Counted from the first letter of the stretch, positions 10,168 to 23,700 are shown. The stretch: DNA of 64,000 nt from Orobanche coerulescens (GCA_033398695.1 CM065801.1:52834358-52898357); one strand, 5' to 3'. The notes: a model not told the origin generated them from the sequence alone. Made by a program: numbers and translations.

Positions 10168-12780
10168 TGTAACACCCCCAGAATTCGACCGAGAATATCA
10201 CATGCCATAGACCCTTCTCACAAGGATCTACCAGACTAAACTTCCAAAGACTACTCAATGATTGACCGACCGAGGTCAAATATTTACAAGACAAACCGAC
10301 AAGGTCATAAGACAATTTAAAAACCAATGTAATTTACAACTCAACGACAATAATGAACTTAAACACAGAAAGAAATGACAACTTGATTTAATGAATGAAA
10401 ACTACACCCGTATAAGGGTGAATACTCGACCAAAAGAGAAAATACCGACTAAGATAAAACAAAAGAAAAGACCCTGACTCCTGTGTGATTAGCATTATTG
10501 TTCTCCATCTCCTTCCAAGCCAATCCTGTGACTGCTCCCGAGCTGCAAAACCTGAGCGCAATGACAGGCACCCACCCCCCGAAAACTCAGGGGTTAGCAA
10601 ACTGGAATTTTGCTAGTGCAAGTACATAACATATAGGATATACGAAAAATATCAACACGAAAACTCAACAGCCGCGAAGCCTTAACATGCTCCACACATT
10701 CACACAACCAGTACAGAAGAGTATTCATTTACACAAGGGAAAGATATTGATACCGTCAATTTCGTTTACGGAACATAGCCCCATTGAAACTTCAAACACG
10801 CCCAATGAGTCAGAATATCTAGTTTGAAAACCCCCCTTTTTAAAAGGAAAAATATTTAAATAAGATAGTTTTGAAAACGTTATTGTTGACTCGAGCTATC
10901 TTGGGGTTTTGCAAATCGAATGGGAATACTTTTAGAAAATAACTTCAAGAGTCCTCGGGTCCTCAACCCAGCATGTGGAAAACAATCTTACAAGAAAATC
11001 AATTCAACGTTATTCGGAGTCCTCGACCCAATTTATAGAACACTATCACAAGCGAATCATTACAATATATCACGGGGTTCTCGACCCAATCTAAATAATA
11101 TCATCACGAGATCAATCATCTCAACATTTCACGAGGTTCTCGACCCATTAATATCATCAAAAGATCAATCAAAGACAAAATCTCTCATTCGACAAATCCT
11201 GCTCCAGACCCTTGATTAATTAACCCTCAGAAATCTTGTCAGATATCCTTGGTTAATTAACCCTGATACCAACGTTTAGAACAAGTTGAAACAAACTTTC
11301 AGAAAACACGAATCGTGGTCTATATCAAGACCAACATTTTAAAGTGAGTTGAAAGAAACTTTGAATTTCGAAAATCGTTTGGTATTGGTTCTTAGCTATC
11401 ACTCGAATATCCGTTACCAATAAGCCTGCCAGGTGCATCCCTTGCACACCTGTGTACCGACGTTCACTCCACTATATTGGCCGCCCATTGCACATGTCAC
11501 CTCGCCGGCGTTCACTCCCACAGGAGCCGCCCCTTGCTCCCGCATTAGGTAACACCGGTGTTCACCAATCATATGGAGCCGCTCATTGCAGCGTACACCC
11601 GGCCGGAGTACACGCCCAGCCCTCAAAGGCACCCGGATATGACATCTCTCATAACAAGTATTCACGTTGTTACAAATATCAAGCACACAGTCAATCGTTG
11701 CAACATTTATCAAAACAATCCACCAATCTACACAATTTATTCATCAGTCAATGACCAAATAAATAACAACACGCACTCTATCAATCAAGACTCAACAAAA
11801 TACGCCTTCGGCAAAACCAACCAATGTTACGCATACACGTAACTCAACCGAACACATAAACTTTACCATATTACTTCTATAAATATAGTTCATACATTAA
11901 TCCAAGTTGAGTACGTCAACTAGCATCGATAATAATCACTCGACATTCGCCGACATATGTATGTGTATATATATATATATATCCACATACATATATTTAA
12001 CATATAAATATATAAATATATTTATATTCATAGAGATAATTTACACACTTCGGCAACAATGATTTCATGTAGTTATAATTCGTATATCAAGGTACTTGCC
12101 TTGGTAATCTCTCGCGAATTCTCCGGAAATACGGTTGATTGGAACAATCCGGAACTCCAATGAAAACGACAATCGGAAAGGATTGACACTGGATTATCAT
12201 GGGGAATTCGTCCCTAATATCCTATCATTAAGTAAACAATCAATCACACGAGGAAAAACATCGAAAGACGAACGAATCCTAACTGTACCCTTCATAACGT
12301 ACGTTACACACCTACGTAACGTACGTTACGTCTGCACGTTAGCGTACGTAAGCTATGAAGCCTAGCGCACATTATGCATGCAATTTGACAGTTCTTCTCA
12401 GGTCATTCGACTGAGTTGCCTGAGGGTATAACGTACGTAATGCATAGTGCTTAACGTATGTTATACTCACACATATAATACTCATGCGAATCTGAATGAT
12501 CCTATGGTGTTGATGTCTTCGAATTTCCAGGTTAAACATGCCATCATAAAACTTACTCCAATCTCGATTATAAGTCTTCAAAGGTAGTTTGGAAAAATCT
12601 GAGGTTGTTATCAATATCATCATTACATTCAAACTATTATCTTTGAAGATCGGTTAACAATCCACCTTTACAAGATATAATAAAACCTACAATGATCCTT
12701 CTCTCAAGTCCTTCTATCAAAAGCAATATCAATATTAAGTCTACGATCATTATGGAAACACCATTCAATATGGGTTTATT
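10168..12780 (-). repeat. LTR of element A (Ty3/gypsy), left part
   Basis: It begins TGTAACACCCCC, the complement of the GGGGTGTTACA end shared by all gypsy LTRs here, so the element points to the left. No reversed primer binding site lies to its left, so this is the 3' LTR or a solo LTR. It contains a hairpin pair at 10574-10616, tandem CTCGACCCA words (10950-11150), GTTCACTCC/GCCGCC repeats (11420-11620), the AAGGCAAGTA motif (12089-12100 region, complement) and a palindrome array TAACGTACGTTA (12294-12465). Element B is inserted at 12780, and the sequence resumes at 30742. Confidence 0.65.
12294..12465. repeat. Palindrome array TAACGTACGTTA in the LTR of A
   Basis: Four or more perfect or near-perfect copies of the 12-14 base palindrome (A)TAACGTACGTTA(C), with degenerate ACGT-centred copies. 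The ACGT core is the kind bound by plant bZIP dimers. That link is inference only. Confidence 0.75.
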
Positions 12781-15116
12781 TGTAATACCCGGTTGTAATT
12801 CAGTCACTATCATTCAGTAATTTCATTTGGTGATTGTCACTCAGTGGATTTTCACTCATTTATAATCATTCATCAATCATATTCATTCACCCGTGTTCAC
12901 CGTTCGGAGAAACTTCGAGTTGTGTATCGTTATTGTCCATTGTTTCAACTTTCCACATATGAGTTCGACTTTGTTAGATCACCATTAATTTTCGGTAACT
13001 CCAAAAATTCTGAATCTTTGCAATATTATAGAACATCGAGTTAGCTTTCCAATGGTTCAAACGGTGAGTCAATCTGAGTCCGAACGAGAGAGTTATGGTC
13101 GTTTTAGCTCACCCGCTCATTGTTCAGTTATTGGCCGATCACTGCCGACCGAACTCGGCCGTGTCGTCCGACACGGCCGTGCTGTACTCGTCCGGAAATG
13201 CCGAAGTCTCTGCCACAGGACTCGACCGTGTCGTCTGGCATGGCCAAGTCGAACTATTCCGGATAAGCCAGAACCGACTGCCCAGACGCCCGACCGTGTT
13301 CCAGGACACGGTCGAGTCAATGCCGGCGTCAGACAGGTCACTATCGGAAGGGCCCCTTCGCGCCGCGACCGTGTCAAGCAGGACACGGTCGAGTCCCTGC
13401 CGGCCAGTTGCGCGCCGCGACTGTGCCGATCGGCACGGGCCGTGTCCGACAGACAGTCAACCCCTATAATTTCGTTTTTTTGAGCATTTCAGCTCATTCC
13501 TTCCATTTCTTCCACCTTCATACGAGAGAGAGAGGCTTGAGGGAGAAAACTCTCTTCACCTATCACTTGTGTGTGGTTTTTAATCATTTTCATTCGGTTG
13601 TGAAGCTTGGATACTTGATTAAACTCGTGTTCTTCGGATCGAAGTGGTTGGATCTTCTAGAGGTAATTTCTTCAACACCTTGGACTTCGATTTTGTGTTG
13701 AGATATGATGTTTTGGACGTTATAATCATGTTATATGAAGGGATATGTATATGATTATGAGTTTGTATAAGGATTCATTGGATTATTGAGGAATTATTCA
13801 AGAACACCTTGAATATCGGGTTGAAATTGGGGGTTTTCGATTAATTGTCGTTATAATCACGTTTTCGGGTATTCATTTTGGATTATTAATCTTTTGGAAG
13901 ATGTTTGTTGGGTTGAAAAACTTCTTGGGGGATTTGATGGTGGCTTATTGAGATTTGATTGTAAACAATCAGAGTTTGGCCACAACGTATTCGATATAAT
14001 GCCCCAATGAATTTAGTTTAATCGTATCGACGTTTTGAGTTCGTTATATTCGTGTTTGATTCTTGTATTGAACGGGTTGTTGGATATTGTATAATTCAAG
14101 GTTGTTCGAGCGATCGATATCTCAATTAGGACGTTGTTCGTGGAAGGATAATTGTCACCGGTATTGTGTAAGTTAATTCTTACTCGGTTTAAAGGATATT
14201 CATCCCTTTTGTTGTTGTTCATTCATAATCATAACTCATTCATCATTATATTAACCGTATCAAAACTTGTTGTTGTCAATTAATCACTTCAGTCATAAGG
14301 AACGACAGTTTCAATCTTTTCATTGAGCTGTCATTTATTTCATTACCATTCCACCTCGGTGAGTCATTATTCATTTTCGATGTCACCTTTGTTATATCGT
14401 GGCATTCCGGGTCATACTGGCATGCCGGTTGGTATGTGTTGGATTTTCATGTCGGGCACGTTTAATTCGTGTGTTGGTTGTTGGCCTCACATTGGACTGT
14501 GAGTCATATTGTCTCGTGAGACTCATTAGGTACAAGACCACACGGGTATTCGATCGATACTCGTTGGTGGCTTGTGCACGGATACATTTCCATGCCGGGC
14601 GTAGTGTGGTACCACCCTTTGAGCCGTACTGTTAGTTGATTCATATAGCATGTTTGATTGCGTATGTTTCGACAAGATATTTCATAACTTCAGATATAAT
14701 CATGATTGTGTATTTTCAACCCTTGAGGATTGTTGTTCTTTATGTGACCGTTTGGGGATTTTGTTTTCGTGTCTTGGCAAGGCAAAAGTACGGGAGAACA
14801 CGCGCGTCGAGAGTCAGTGATAATAGTAGGGGCCCCGATCTTCGATTATTCATGTTATTGTCCTTTATTTTCCATTTGAGACTTTCATTTGAATACTCCG
14901 TTTCATTCGGTGTTGTGTATTTTATCTTCATATAAAATACACTAGTATTGATATTGTCTGGTGTGTTGTAACTAAACTCCTCATCGGAGTAATTATTGTT
15001 GTAATGTAGTTCGGTACTACATTTATCTTGTGTAATTCATTCATTTTCATTTGCACGGTGGGTCCCGGTTGGGGATCTACGGCCTTTGTAATATCCGCCT
15101 AGTTTGGGGTGTTACG
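12781..15116 (+). repeat. 5' LTR of element B
   Basis: It starts TGTAATACCC and ends GGGGTGTTACG (the last base is changed from A). A palindrome array is at 13156-13453, a TATA-like CCTATAATT at 13463-13471, and a donor-like AG/GTAATT at 13661-13666. The CCCC-GGGG hairpin and the CAG/GT acceptor seen intact in its 3' partner (30363-30392) are damaged here. The 3' LTR supplies the better copy of these motifs. Confidence 0.85.
13156..13453. repeat. Palindrome array of CCGTGTC...GACACGG type in the 5' LTR of B
   Basis: It contains several inverted pairs, for example CCGTGTCGTCCGACACGG, CGACCGTGT(6 nt)ACACGGTCG and CCGTGCCGATCGGCACGG. The matching array of the 3' LTR (about 28770-29060) differs strongly at 28790-28900, although the flanks are almost identical. 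Confidence 0.75.
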
Positions 15117-15893
15117 AGTTGGTATCGGAGAGTGGTTTTGAATACTACCTTCCGAGTCATGTCTCATTTGAAATCATCGTCATCGGACTAGTATCATTGG
15201 ACTTTCGCGTCACGTGTGACTGTGCAAATGCCGAGCCAATCGAATAGGAAGAAGCTGTAAGATTTCTAACGCCATGGTATAATTTCTGGCAATAGTCATT
15301 CATTCATCATTCATCAATTAACAATCCTCAAACATCATCATTCATTGTGATTAGGACGATCATGTTAACTCATTAATCACTTAATTCATTTCATTACTCA
15401 GTTAATAATCAGGACGATCATGTTAACTCATTAATTACTCAATTCATTTCATTACTCAGTTGTCAATCTGGATGATCATATTATCAATCTTGTTAAGTTA
15501 TTCAAGATAATCATTTTAAGAATTTCATCAGATAATCATGTAACTTCAGTAAATCATCCATATAATCACTAAGTTAGAGCATGTATACTCATTTTCATCA
15601 TCTCATGACATAATCATAACGTGCTAATCATGCGGGAAATATAATCATTATGCGACCTTCCGACTTCAGTATGGAGAGAGGCGTCGAGGATGCACGGGGA
15701 GAGGCGCGGTGCGGACAAACCCGAGAAATAATCACTCATTGCGGAAATCGTGCCCGGGACTCGGCTCGATCGAGAAGATGTTCGGGTTGATCCACTCACT
15801 TTTATGCGAGGCCATGATGACCCATGTGCGATTGCTCAATCATCATTGAGCCACTAATGACGGATTAAACGAGCGAACTCTCCCGTATGAGCA
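15117..15893 (+). other. Leader of element B with primer binding site and a 58-base tandem repeat
   Basis: TGGTATCGGAG at 15120-15130 is the primer site complementary to the initiator Met tRNA 3' region, as in most plant gypsy elements. The region 15345-15490 holds about 2.5 copies of a 58-base unit starting (A/T)GGA(C/T)GATCATGTTAACTC. The gag start expected here is not readable, so the N-terminal half of gag has been lost or scrambled. Confidence 0.6.
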
Positions 15894-16436
15894 GTGCTAA
15901 GGAAAGTCTTTGAACAACAACCTTCATTTGTCGGCAAGAAATCAACGAAGCGTAATCAATCCGAAGGCGGTCAGTCAACCTTCAAGAAGCCTCGTGTGAG
16001 TCCTATCGTTTCTGAGCGACCTCCTACGGCGCAGAATCGTGCGGGATCTCATTCCCGAGCGGCCAGTTCGGCCATCACTCGTTTCAATTGTGGAACGCCG
16101 GGTCATTTCAGCACTGAGTGTCTGAAACCGTCTATCACGTGCTATAATTGTGGGAATTTTGGGCATAAGGCCCGTTTTTGCCGAAAGGACTCCAATTCGG
16201 CTCAGGCGGCATCTCAGGCCCCGAAGCAACCAGCGTTTCAGAATCAGACTGCTTTGTCATCGTCGTTTAAGACAATGGAAGCAAATAGAGTTGGAGCTCG
16301 TATTTATCAGACGAGAGCGTCCGGTTCGGGGACCGGCAAGTCCCAGATTCATATGATGAGGAGGATCGACGATCCGGTGGTCCGAATGATTTCAGGTATA
16401 CTCGTAATTTTATTTCAACTTGTGTGTACCTTTTGA
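15894..16436 (+). pseudogene. Element B gag remnant with two zinc knuckles
   Basis: The frame carries the C-terminal part of a gypsy Gag (nucleocapsid). A first knuckle, FNCGTPGHFSTEC, has lost its leading Cys (Phe instead). A second is intact, CYNCGNFGHKARFC, in the CX2CX4HX4C pattern that binds the element's RNA. Lys/Arg-rich and Ser/Gln-rich segments surround them. The frame stops before the protease, whose DSGA motif is not preserved; the sequence up to about 16790 shows only remnants. The capsid part upstream is missing. The copy is not functional. Confidence 0.7.
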
Positions 16437-16792
16437 TGCTGGTACACCGCATTCATTCATTTTCGAATCATGCTTGAATAGACTTATTTCGGGATAGTCC
16501 TATTGCTTGTGGACCTCATACCATCGGTCTACCTGACGATGGAAGAATTTTCGGAATCATACCGAATTAAGCTTAATGACCGCGATTGGTTGATGGATCT
16601 AATCGTGGTGAATTTATCTTAAGACGATGTAATTTTCGGTATTAGTTGGTTTGATCGTCTTGATACTATCCTCAGTGTTTGTTAGCGTTTGGTCGCTATC
16701 TTTCCGTCGTTGGTTGTCGAATGTGTGCTTCAGGGAAGTAATCCCCGTTGTTCCAGAAGAAGTATTATTATGACGAAAGCAGAGAAATTCCG

Positions 16793-17178
16793 CAATCGAA
16801 CTATTCAATCATTCATTGTATCATTTTCATCGATTGGCCTTTCTAAGGCAATCGAGTTATTCAATTATTCCTTATATCATTTCCATCGATTGGCCTTTCT
16901 AAGGCAATCGAGTTATTCAATCATTCATTGTATCATTTTCATCGATTGGCCTTTCTAAGACAATCGAGTCATTCAATCATTCATTGTATCATTTTCATCG
17001 ATTGGCCTTTCAAAGGCAATCGAGTTATTCAAACATTCATTGTATCATCTTCATCGATTGGCCTTTCTAAGGCAATCGAGTTGTTCAATCATTATTGGTA
17101 TCTCTTTTTATCGATTGACCATTCTAGGGCAATCGAAATGTTCAATCATTCGTGGTATCATTGTCATCGATTGACGAT
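16793..17178. repeat. 56-base tandem repeat (about 7 units) between gag/protease and RT of B
   Basis: Units start CAATCGAGTTATTCAATCAT at 16793, 16849, 16905, 16961, 17017, 17073 and 17130. Each contains CGATTGGCCTTTCTAAGGCA followed by ATCG, a near-perfect hairpin. A 56-base period is not a multiple of 3, so this is not a coding repeat although it happens to stay open in some frames. Confidence 0.9.
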
Positions 17179-17239
17179 GTATTTCCAGACGAGTTATCTG
17201 GTTGCCTTCACATAGAGTAGGGAATTCGGGGTGAGTTGG

Positions 17240-18842
17240 AGCCGGTCGTCCCCTTTATCGAAGGCACCGTATCGGATGGCCCCGACTGTAATGCGGGAGT
17301 TGAAGATTCAACTTGAGGAGTAGTTCGAGAAAGGTTATCTCCGACCGATTGCGTCCCCGTGAGGAGCACCGGTGTGATCTGTCAAGGAGAAGGATGGCTC
17401 GTCTCGTGTGTGTATTAATTACCGGGAGTTGAACAGGGTGATGATCAAGAGTAGTATCCTTTACCTCGTATTGATGATCTTTTAGATCAACTTCAGGGAG
17501 CTTCAGTATTTTCCAAGATCGACTTAAGATCTGGATATCACCAGTTGCGGATTCGAGAGTCGGATATCGCGAGGACAGCGTTTCGTACACGCTATGGTCA
17601 TTATGAGTTCGTAGTTATGCCGTTCGGGCTAACTATTGCACCTACGGTATTCATGGAATTAATGAATCGGGTTTTCATCGACTTTTTGGATCAGTTTGTT
17701 GTTGTCTTCATCGATGACATTTTGATTTATTCTCGTAGCCGAGAGGAACACGAGGTTCATCTTCATCAGGTTCTCGACGTGTTGAGACGAGAGCAACTTT
17801 ATGGAAAGTTTTCCAAATGTGAGTTCTGGAGGTTCGAAGTGACTTTCTCGGGCATGTAATTTCATCTGACAGAGTTCGTGTCGACTCTCAGAAGACGGAG
17901 ACTATCCGAGATTGGCAACCTCCGAAAGATATTAAGTAAATCTGATGTTTCCTCGGATTAGCTGGTTTATTATCCAACCCACGGCCGGAGCTAGCAACCG
18001 TGGTCTTCGCGTTGGAAATTTGGCGTCGTTACCTTAATGGCATCACCTGTCAGATCTTCACCAATCACAAGAGTTGAAGTATATATTTACTCACAAGGAG
18101 TTAAATATGCGACAGAGGCAGTGGTTGGAACTAATCAAAGATTTTGATATCGAGATCCTTTACCACCCGGGCAAGGCGAACGTTATCGCCGACGCCTTGA
18201 GTCGTAAGTCCGTTCAGGAGCAGATGCTTGCTCGTTTAACAGTTCAGAAGGAGCTTCAAGTAGAATTCCTTAGACCCGAGATCGAGTGCAGCTTGGCGAG
18301 TTCGGGGACAACTTTGTATGTTAGAGATTTCATCGTCACTTGAGGACGTAATCGAGAGAATCGAGTTCGGACCCTTCATTGTTGTGCATCCGTGAAGATA
18401 TGGCTCGGGAAAGCCCACGATTCGTAGTCCACGAGGATGGACTTTTGAGGTTTAAGAACCGGTTGTGCGTGCCGCGAATGACGAGTTGAAAAACTCTATT
18501 TTGAGAGAAGCTCATGCTACCCCTTATTCATTCATCCGGGTCCAAGAAGATGTACAAGGACTTAAAACAAAATTCTTGGTGGAGTAATATGAAGCGAGAA
18601 GTCGCGAGAATTTGTTTCGAGATGCTTAACTCACAACAAGTTAAGATTGAACATCGGCGGCCGTGGGTATCTTTGAAACCTCTCCCTATTCCGGAGTGGA
18701 AGTGGGAAGACATTTCTATGGATTTCATCACGAGTTTGCCGACGAGTCGTCGTGGCATGAATACTATCTGGGTGATTGTGGACCGCTTAACTAAATCAGC
18801 TCATTTCCTTGAGATCAAGGATACGTGGGGTCCCGAGAGACT
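17240..18842 (+). pseudogene. Element B pol, first part (RT, RNase H, integrase start), decayed
   Basis: The reading moves across all three frames. It starts with the region before RT motif 1 at about 17245. RT follows at 17545-17859, with VVMPFGLT and the catalytic block [10 protein letters not shown] (the gypsy FIDD variant of YXDD). Next come a deletion of the RT thumb, RNase H tail words at 18074-18230 ([34 protein letters not shown]), the integrase zinc region (18500-18660, Cys pair lost) and the first catalytic Asp region at 18714-18830 ([27 protein letters not shown]). It is cut at 18842 by element H and resumes at 27458. Stops and frameshifts are numerous, so it cannot make enzyme. 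Confidence 0.85.
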
Positions 18843-20729
18843 TGTAACACCCCCAGGATATCCGAGGTATATTACAGCACCGTGAATCCCTAAATGGGAC
18901 CCACCAGGCTGAACAAGCATCATACTCATCGACTCACAGAAACAACAGAAAAATACCTCGTCATAAAGACGCCCAACAAAATAATTCACCCGGTTTAACT
19001 GGTCAAACATGACACCATAATCCATCACAACATAATAAACAACAATATAATCCCGACAAGTAAAAGTTCTTAAGTACTCGAGTACTTCTATTAGTTTAAA
19101 GACCACAAAGGTAAAAGATAGAAGGCAACAAGACACCACTCGTGCACAATCATCACGCACGGCCATTGTCCGCATACTGGTCCAGCGCCCGCTCGTCTCG
19201 ATGAACCTGACCTGAAATTCATAAAACGAATTTCCCCAAAATGGGTCCCCAGAGGGGTTAGCAATTACGCTAGTACAAGTAACCAAATGAACAATTTACA
19301 TCTTACACATATAGCAATGCATGCAATCAAGAAATCATAGTTCCAAAACACTCATCTCCGGAAATGCCAATAATCAAAACCACATTTGTAAAATGCACCA
19401 CAATTAACCGCGGACCCACAGCTTCGTGGATCCCTGCCGAGACCCCGTCGGATCTAACCCACAGTGGTTAAAAGCAAGCTCGCGGTTCCACAGCTTCGTG
19501 GAGCCCTACCGAGACCCCGTCGGATCTAACCCGTAGTGAGCATACACACACACAATTCCTCATACAAAACTACTATGTCAAGATTGTAAGTTCATAAGGG
19601 TACTTGCCTCGGTTAATAGACGGTGATACGAACGGAAAGGAAGAGTTGAACACGACCGCAAGGAACCGGCGGAAATGAACCTAACGATTCGAATAACACA
19701 ATCACAACCAACTCTAGACGATTACGGAAATGGAATACACCCGGAAACCCGCCTACGATTCATGTATATTCGTACCCAAAAATAACAACGAGGGCGGACC
19801 ACAACCAAACCCTCTCGATTCCGTAAAAATCCGCAAAATAACCATGAATCCGTAGGAAAGCTAAAGATACTAACAATATTAATCGTATTCATCATGAATC
19901 CACCAACAAAACGGAACGAATCGGAAGAAAAACCCAAAACCCCCAAATTAATCGAAAATAGGGTTCTAGAAATATTACCTTTGAAGATTCAAGTACTAAG
20001 ATCCGTAGAACACGCGTTAGATTGATTATCCGAGCCTCACAACCGAAGGGAGATGATGAAAATCGACCCCCGAATGAAGAATGCTTGAGAAGTTCTCCCC
20101 CCTTAGACCTCTCTCTCTCGCGCAGGTGAAATGAAGGAGAAAAATGGCCGATCTCGTCTAATAAGGACGAGATTGCACAGTTGACCGCTTTGTGTGCCGC
20201 GGCACAGCCGAAGTGTGCCGCGGCACAGGCCAAAAATTACTCCCAGGTTTCGGCAGTGTGCCGCGGCACAGCCTGCGTATGCCGCGGCACCAGTCTGATC
20301 GGGTTTTGGTCGCGAGATGTCACGGGTGTGCCGCGGCACCGGACAGTGTGCGCGGCACGACTTCAGCTGCTTGTGCCGCGGCACCGGATGGGTGTGCCGC
20401 GACACACAGTACAGATCGCTCGACCAACAATTGGAGAAATTTGTGTGCCGCGGCGCACACACCTTGTGCCGCGGCCCACACCCCTTTTGGGTCCCAAAAT
20501 GATAAAAATGATCCGGAAAGAGAATAAAAACGATAGGAATCAATATTTGGGAACTAATAACACGAAATGGATCCACGGCAATCCCGAAACGGCGGTTCCG
20601 CACAACAATAACGAGAAAACAGTTCAACAGTTGACAGGAAGGACACACTGAAAGGTACACGAGGGGCACTACGATCGAGAAATACACCAAAGATGAAAAT
20701 ACAAGGGAAAGAAAAATGCGGATATTACA
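18843..20729 (-). repeat. 3' LTR of element H
   Basis: It is almost identical to 25594-27457 outside the palindrome array. In transcript direction it holds about 200 bases shared with G, then the module shared with C (20480-20630), the palindrome array (20193-20478), a donor-like AAAGGTAATATT (about 19972-19983), a tandem pair of about 68 bases with GACCCCGTCGGATCTAACCC (19410-19545), the TAGC-GCTA and CCCC-GGGG hairpins (19246-19272) and the acceptor TTTCAGGT (19209-19216). Confidence 0.88.
20193..20478. repeat. GTGCCGCGGCAC palindrome array, left LTR of H
   Basis: About ten copies of the perfect 12-base palindrome GTGCCGCGGCAC, some with one or two changes, at irregular 20-40 base spacing. 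The equivalent array in the other LTR is at about 26947-27205. Confidence 0.9.
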
Positions 20730-20764
20730 TTCTACCCTTCTAAAAATAAGTTTCGTCCCGAAAC

Positions 20765-23700
20765 TTAAGAAACAAACAACTCAGGGTACCTAGCACACAT
20801 GCTATCCTCGGTTTCCCAAGTTGCCTCCTCGACACCGTGTCTCGACCACTGCACTTTGACCAAAGGGATGGTCTTATGCCTCAGTCGCTTCTCACGATGC
20901 TCCAAAATCTTCAAAGGACGCTCCTCAAAATTAATATCTTCGGCAATATCAATCTCGCCATAATTGATGACGTGACTAGGATCCGGGACATATTTCCTCA
21001 ACTGGGAAACATGAAAAACGCTATGAACATGACTCAAGGCCGGAGGTAACGCCAAATGGTATGCCAACCCACCGACTCGCTCGAGGATCTCAAAGGGGCC
21101 GATAAATCTCGGACTCAACTTTCCTTTCTTCCCAAAACGAAAAACTCCCTTCGTCGGCGACACCTTTAGCAAAATGTGGTCTCCCACCTCGAATTCCAAA
21201 GGTCGACGACGGGCGTCGGCATACGACTTTTGTCGACTCTGGGCAGTCAACATCCGTTCCCGAATTAATTCTATCTTCCGCCTCGTCTCTAAAACGACAT
21301 CCGGCTTGGTTCCGACCAAATCGGACGCCTCATTCCAACAAATCGGTGATCGACATCGCTGCCCATAAAGTGCCTCAAACGGTGCCATTCGAATCGACGC
21401 ATGCCAACTGTTGTTGTACGTGAATTCAATTAATGGCAAATGCTCCTCCCAGTCGCTACTCCAATCGAGAGCACAGGCACGCAACAAGTCCTCGAACGTC
21501 TGGATAGTGCGTTCCGACTGTCCATCTGACTGGGGATGAAAAGAGGTACTCAAACGCAACCGGGTACCCAACGCCTTATGCACCGCCTGCCAGAAGTGTG
21601 ATACAAAACGGCCATCACGATCCGAAACAATAGACTTCGGGGTACCATGAAGTCTCACGATTTGCGCGATAAACACACGAGCTAACTTCTCCGGGCCCCA
21701 ATTGTCCTTGATGCCCAGAAAATGTGCCGACTTGGTCAGACGATCGACAATCACCCATACCATATTCATGCCCGACCTCGATCTCGGCAGACTCGTAATG
21801 AAATCCATCGATATATCTTCCCATTTCCATTCCGGAGCGAAGTGACGCAAAAGCCCGGCCGGTGATGCTCGATTTTGACTTGCTGGCAAGTCAAACACCT
21901 TGCTACAAACTGCGCGACCTCCTCCTTCATGTCATTCCACCAGAAGTTCCTTCTCAAGTCCTTGTACATCTTACTCGAACCAGGATGAACGGAGTAAGGT
22001 GTAGCATGGGCCTCCTGCAAAATACTCTGTCTCAACTCTGAGTCGTTCGGCACACAAAGCCGACCCCGAAACCTCAAAACACCATCTTCGTGAATCACAA
22101 ATCCAGGAGACTTTCCTTTAATAACGTTCTCTCGGATTTGAGTAATCATCAGTCCTCGATCGCTTGACTTAATCTCATCGATCAAAGACGACGAAATTTC
22201 CAAAGCACGAAATTGCCGGACAGTTCCCGGCAACAGAACCTCAACATCTAACTCGATTAAAGCTCGCCGAAGCTCGGACTGAGACGTAAGGATCTCAAGC
22301 GATCGCAATGCAATCGGTTTCCGACTCAAAGCGTCGGCCACGACGTTCGCCTTGCCCGGATGATAAAGGATTTCGAGGTCATAATCCTTAATCAGTTCTA
22401 ACCACCTCCTCTGCCTCATATTCAACTCCCGCTGAGTAAATATGTATTTCAGACTTTTATGATCGGTAAAAATCTGACATGCAGAGCCGAAAAGATAGTG
22501 ACACCAAATCTTGAGCGCGAATACGACTGCCGCTAACTCCAAATCATGGGTAGGGTAGTTAAGCTCATACGGCCTCAACTGTCTCGACGCAAAGGCAATG
22601 GTCTTGCCGTGCTGCATTAATACGCACCCAAGACCCTGACCCGAAGCATCGCTATAAACGGCGAATCCCTCGTTGCCACACGGCAACGCCAAAACCGGAG
22701 CTGAAGTCAAACGCTTCTTCAGCTCCTCAAAACTGAACTGCCTCTCGTCATTCCAGACGAACTTCCCGGATTTCTGGAGCAACTTTGTAAGTGGTCGAGC
22801 CAGTTTCGAGAAACCCTCGACGAACCTACGGTAGTAGCCAGCCAAACCCAAGAAACTTCGGAGCTCTCTCACGTTTTTGGGCGGTGCCCAATCCAACACC
22901 GCCTCGATCTTCTGCGGATCTACACGAACCCCCTCGGCTGAAATCACGTGACCCAAAAACATCACTTCCTTCAGCCAGAACTCACATTTCGAGTACTTCG
23001 CATAGAGTTGCTCGGTTCTCAAAATGTTTAACACTATCCGCAAATGATGTGCATGCTCTTCCTCGTTCCTCGAATAAATAAGAATATCGTCAATGAAGAC
23101 GACGACACACTTATCCAAATACTCGATAAAGACTTTGTTCATCAACTGCATGAACACCGCCGGCGCATTAGTTAACCCGAAAGGCATAACTACAAACTCA
23201 TAATGTCCGTATCTCGTCCGAAAAGCTGTCTTCGGCATATCGGACTCTCTCACCCGGAGCTGATAGTACCCCAATTTCAAATCAATCTTCGAGAATACCG
23301 CAGCTCCCTGCAACTGGTCGAATAAGTCGTCAATTCTCGGCAAAGGATACTTGTTTTTGATGGTCACCTTGTTTAGTTCGCGATAGTCGATACACAAACG
23401 TAGTGAACCATCCTTCTTCCGCACAAACAGGACCGGTGCGCCCCAAGGCGAGGCGCTCGGTCGAACATACCCCGACTCAAGAAGCTCACTCAACTGCTTC
23501 TTCAACTCGGACATCTCTGAAGGTGCCATGCGATAGGGCGCCTTCGAAATAGGAGCCGCACCCGGCTCTAACTCTATAGCAAACTCGACCTCGCGTTCCG
23601 GTGGCAATCCCGGTAACTCGTTAGGAAAAACATCAGGAAACTCATTAACGATTGGAATCGACGAAAGCTCGACTCCACCACTCTCCGCCTGCAAGGCGTA

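Noticed and set aside
13052..13483. Long ORFs on both strands over the B LTR (143, 124 and 89 codons)
   Set aside because: They lie in the GC-rich palindrome array, where stops are rare in all frames. They have repetitive Arg/Ser/Pro content and are not conserved in the 3' LTR.
13663..14830. GC-AG introns marked by the conserved AAGGCAAGTA motif (A, G, H, I)
   Set aside because: The motif resembles the GC-AG donor consensus, but the GTAA donor upstream and the shared acceptor give a simpler model. I could not find a separate acceptor for it.
15614..15799. Arg/Ser-rich minus-strand ORF in the B leader
   Set aside because: It is opposite the decayed gag leader, short and of biased composition, with no recognisable motif.
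16689..17215. Apparent repeat protein with SIGLSKAIELFN units in B
   Set aside because: The 56-base unit is not a multiple of three, so the repeating peptide changes frame. It is a DNA minisatellite and not a coding repeat.
20193..20478. CRISPR-like array (regular palindromic repeats)
   Set aside because: Units are 12 bases with irregular spacing inside a plant LTR; there are no spacers of constant length and no cas genes.
20103..20690. ORFs of up to 195 codons in both LTRs of H
   Set aside because: These are frames through the GTGCCGCGGCAC array and its flanks, present on both strands with no protein-like pattern. They are by-products of LTR sequence.
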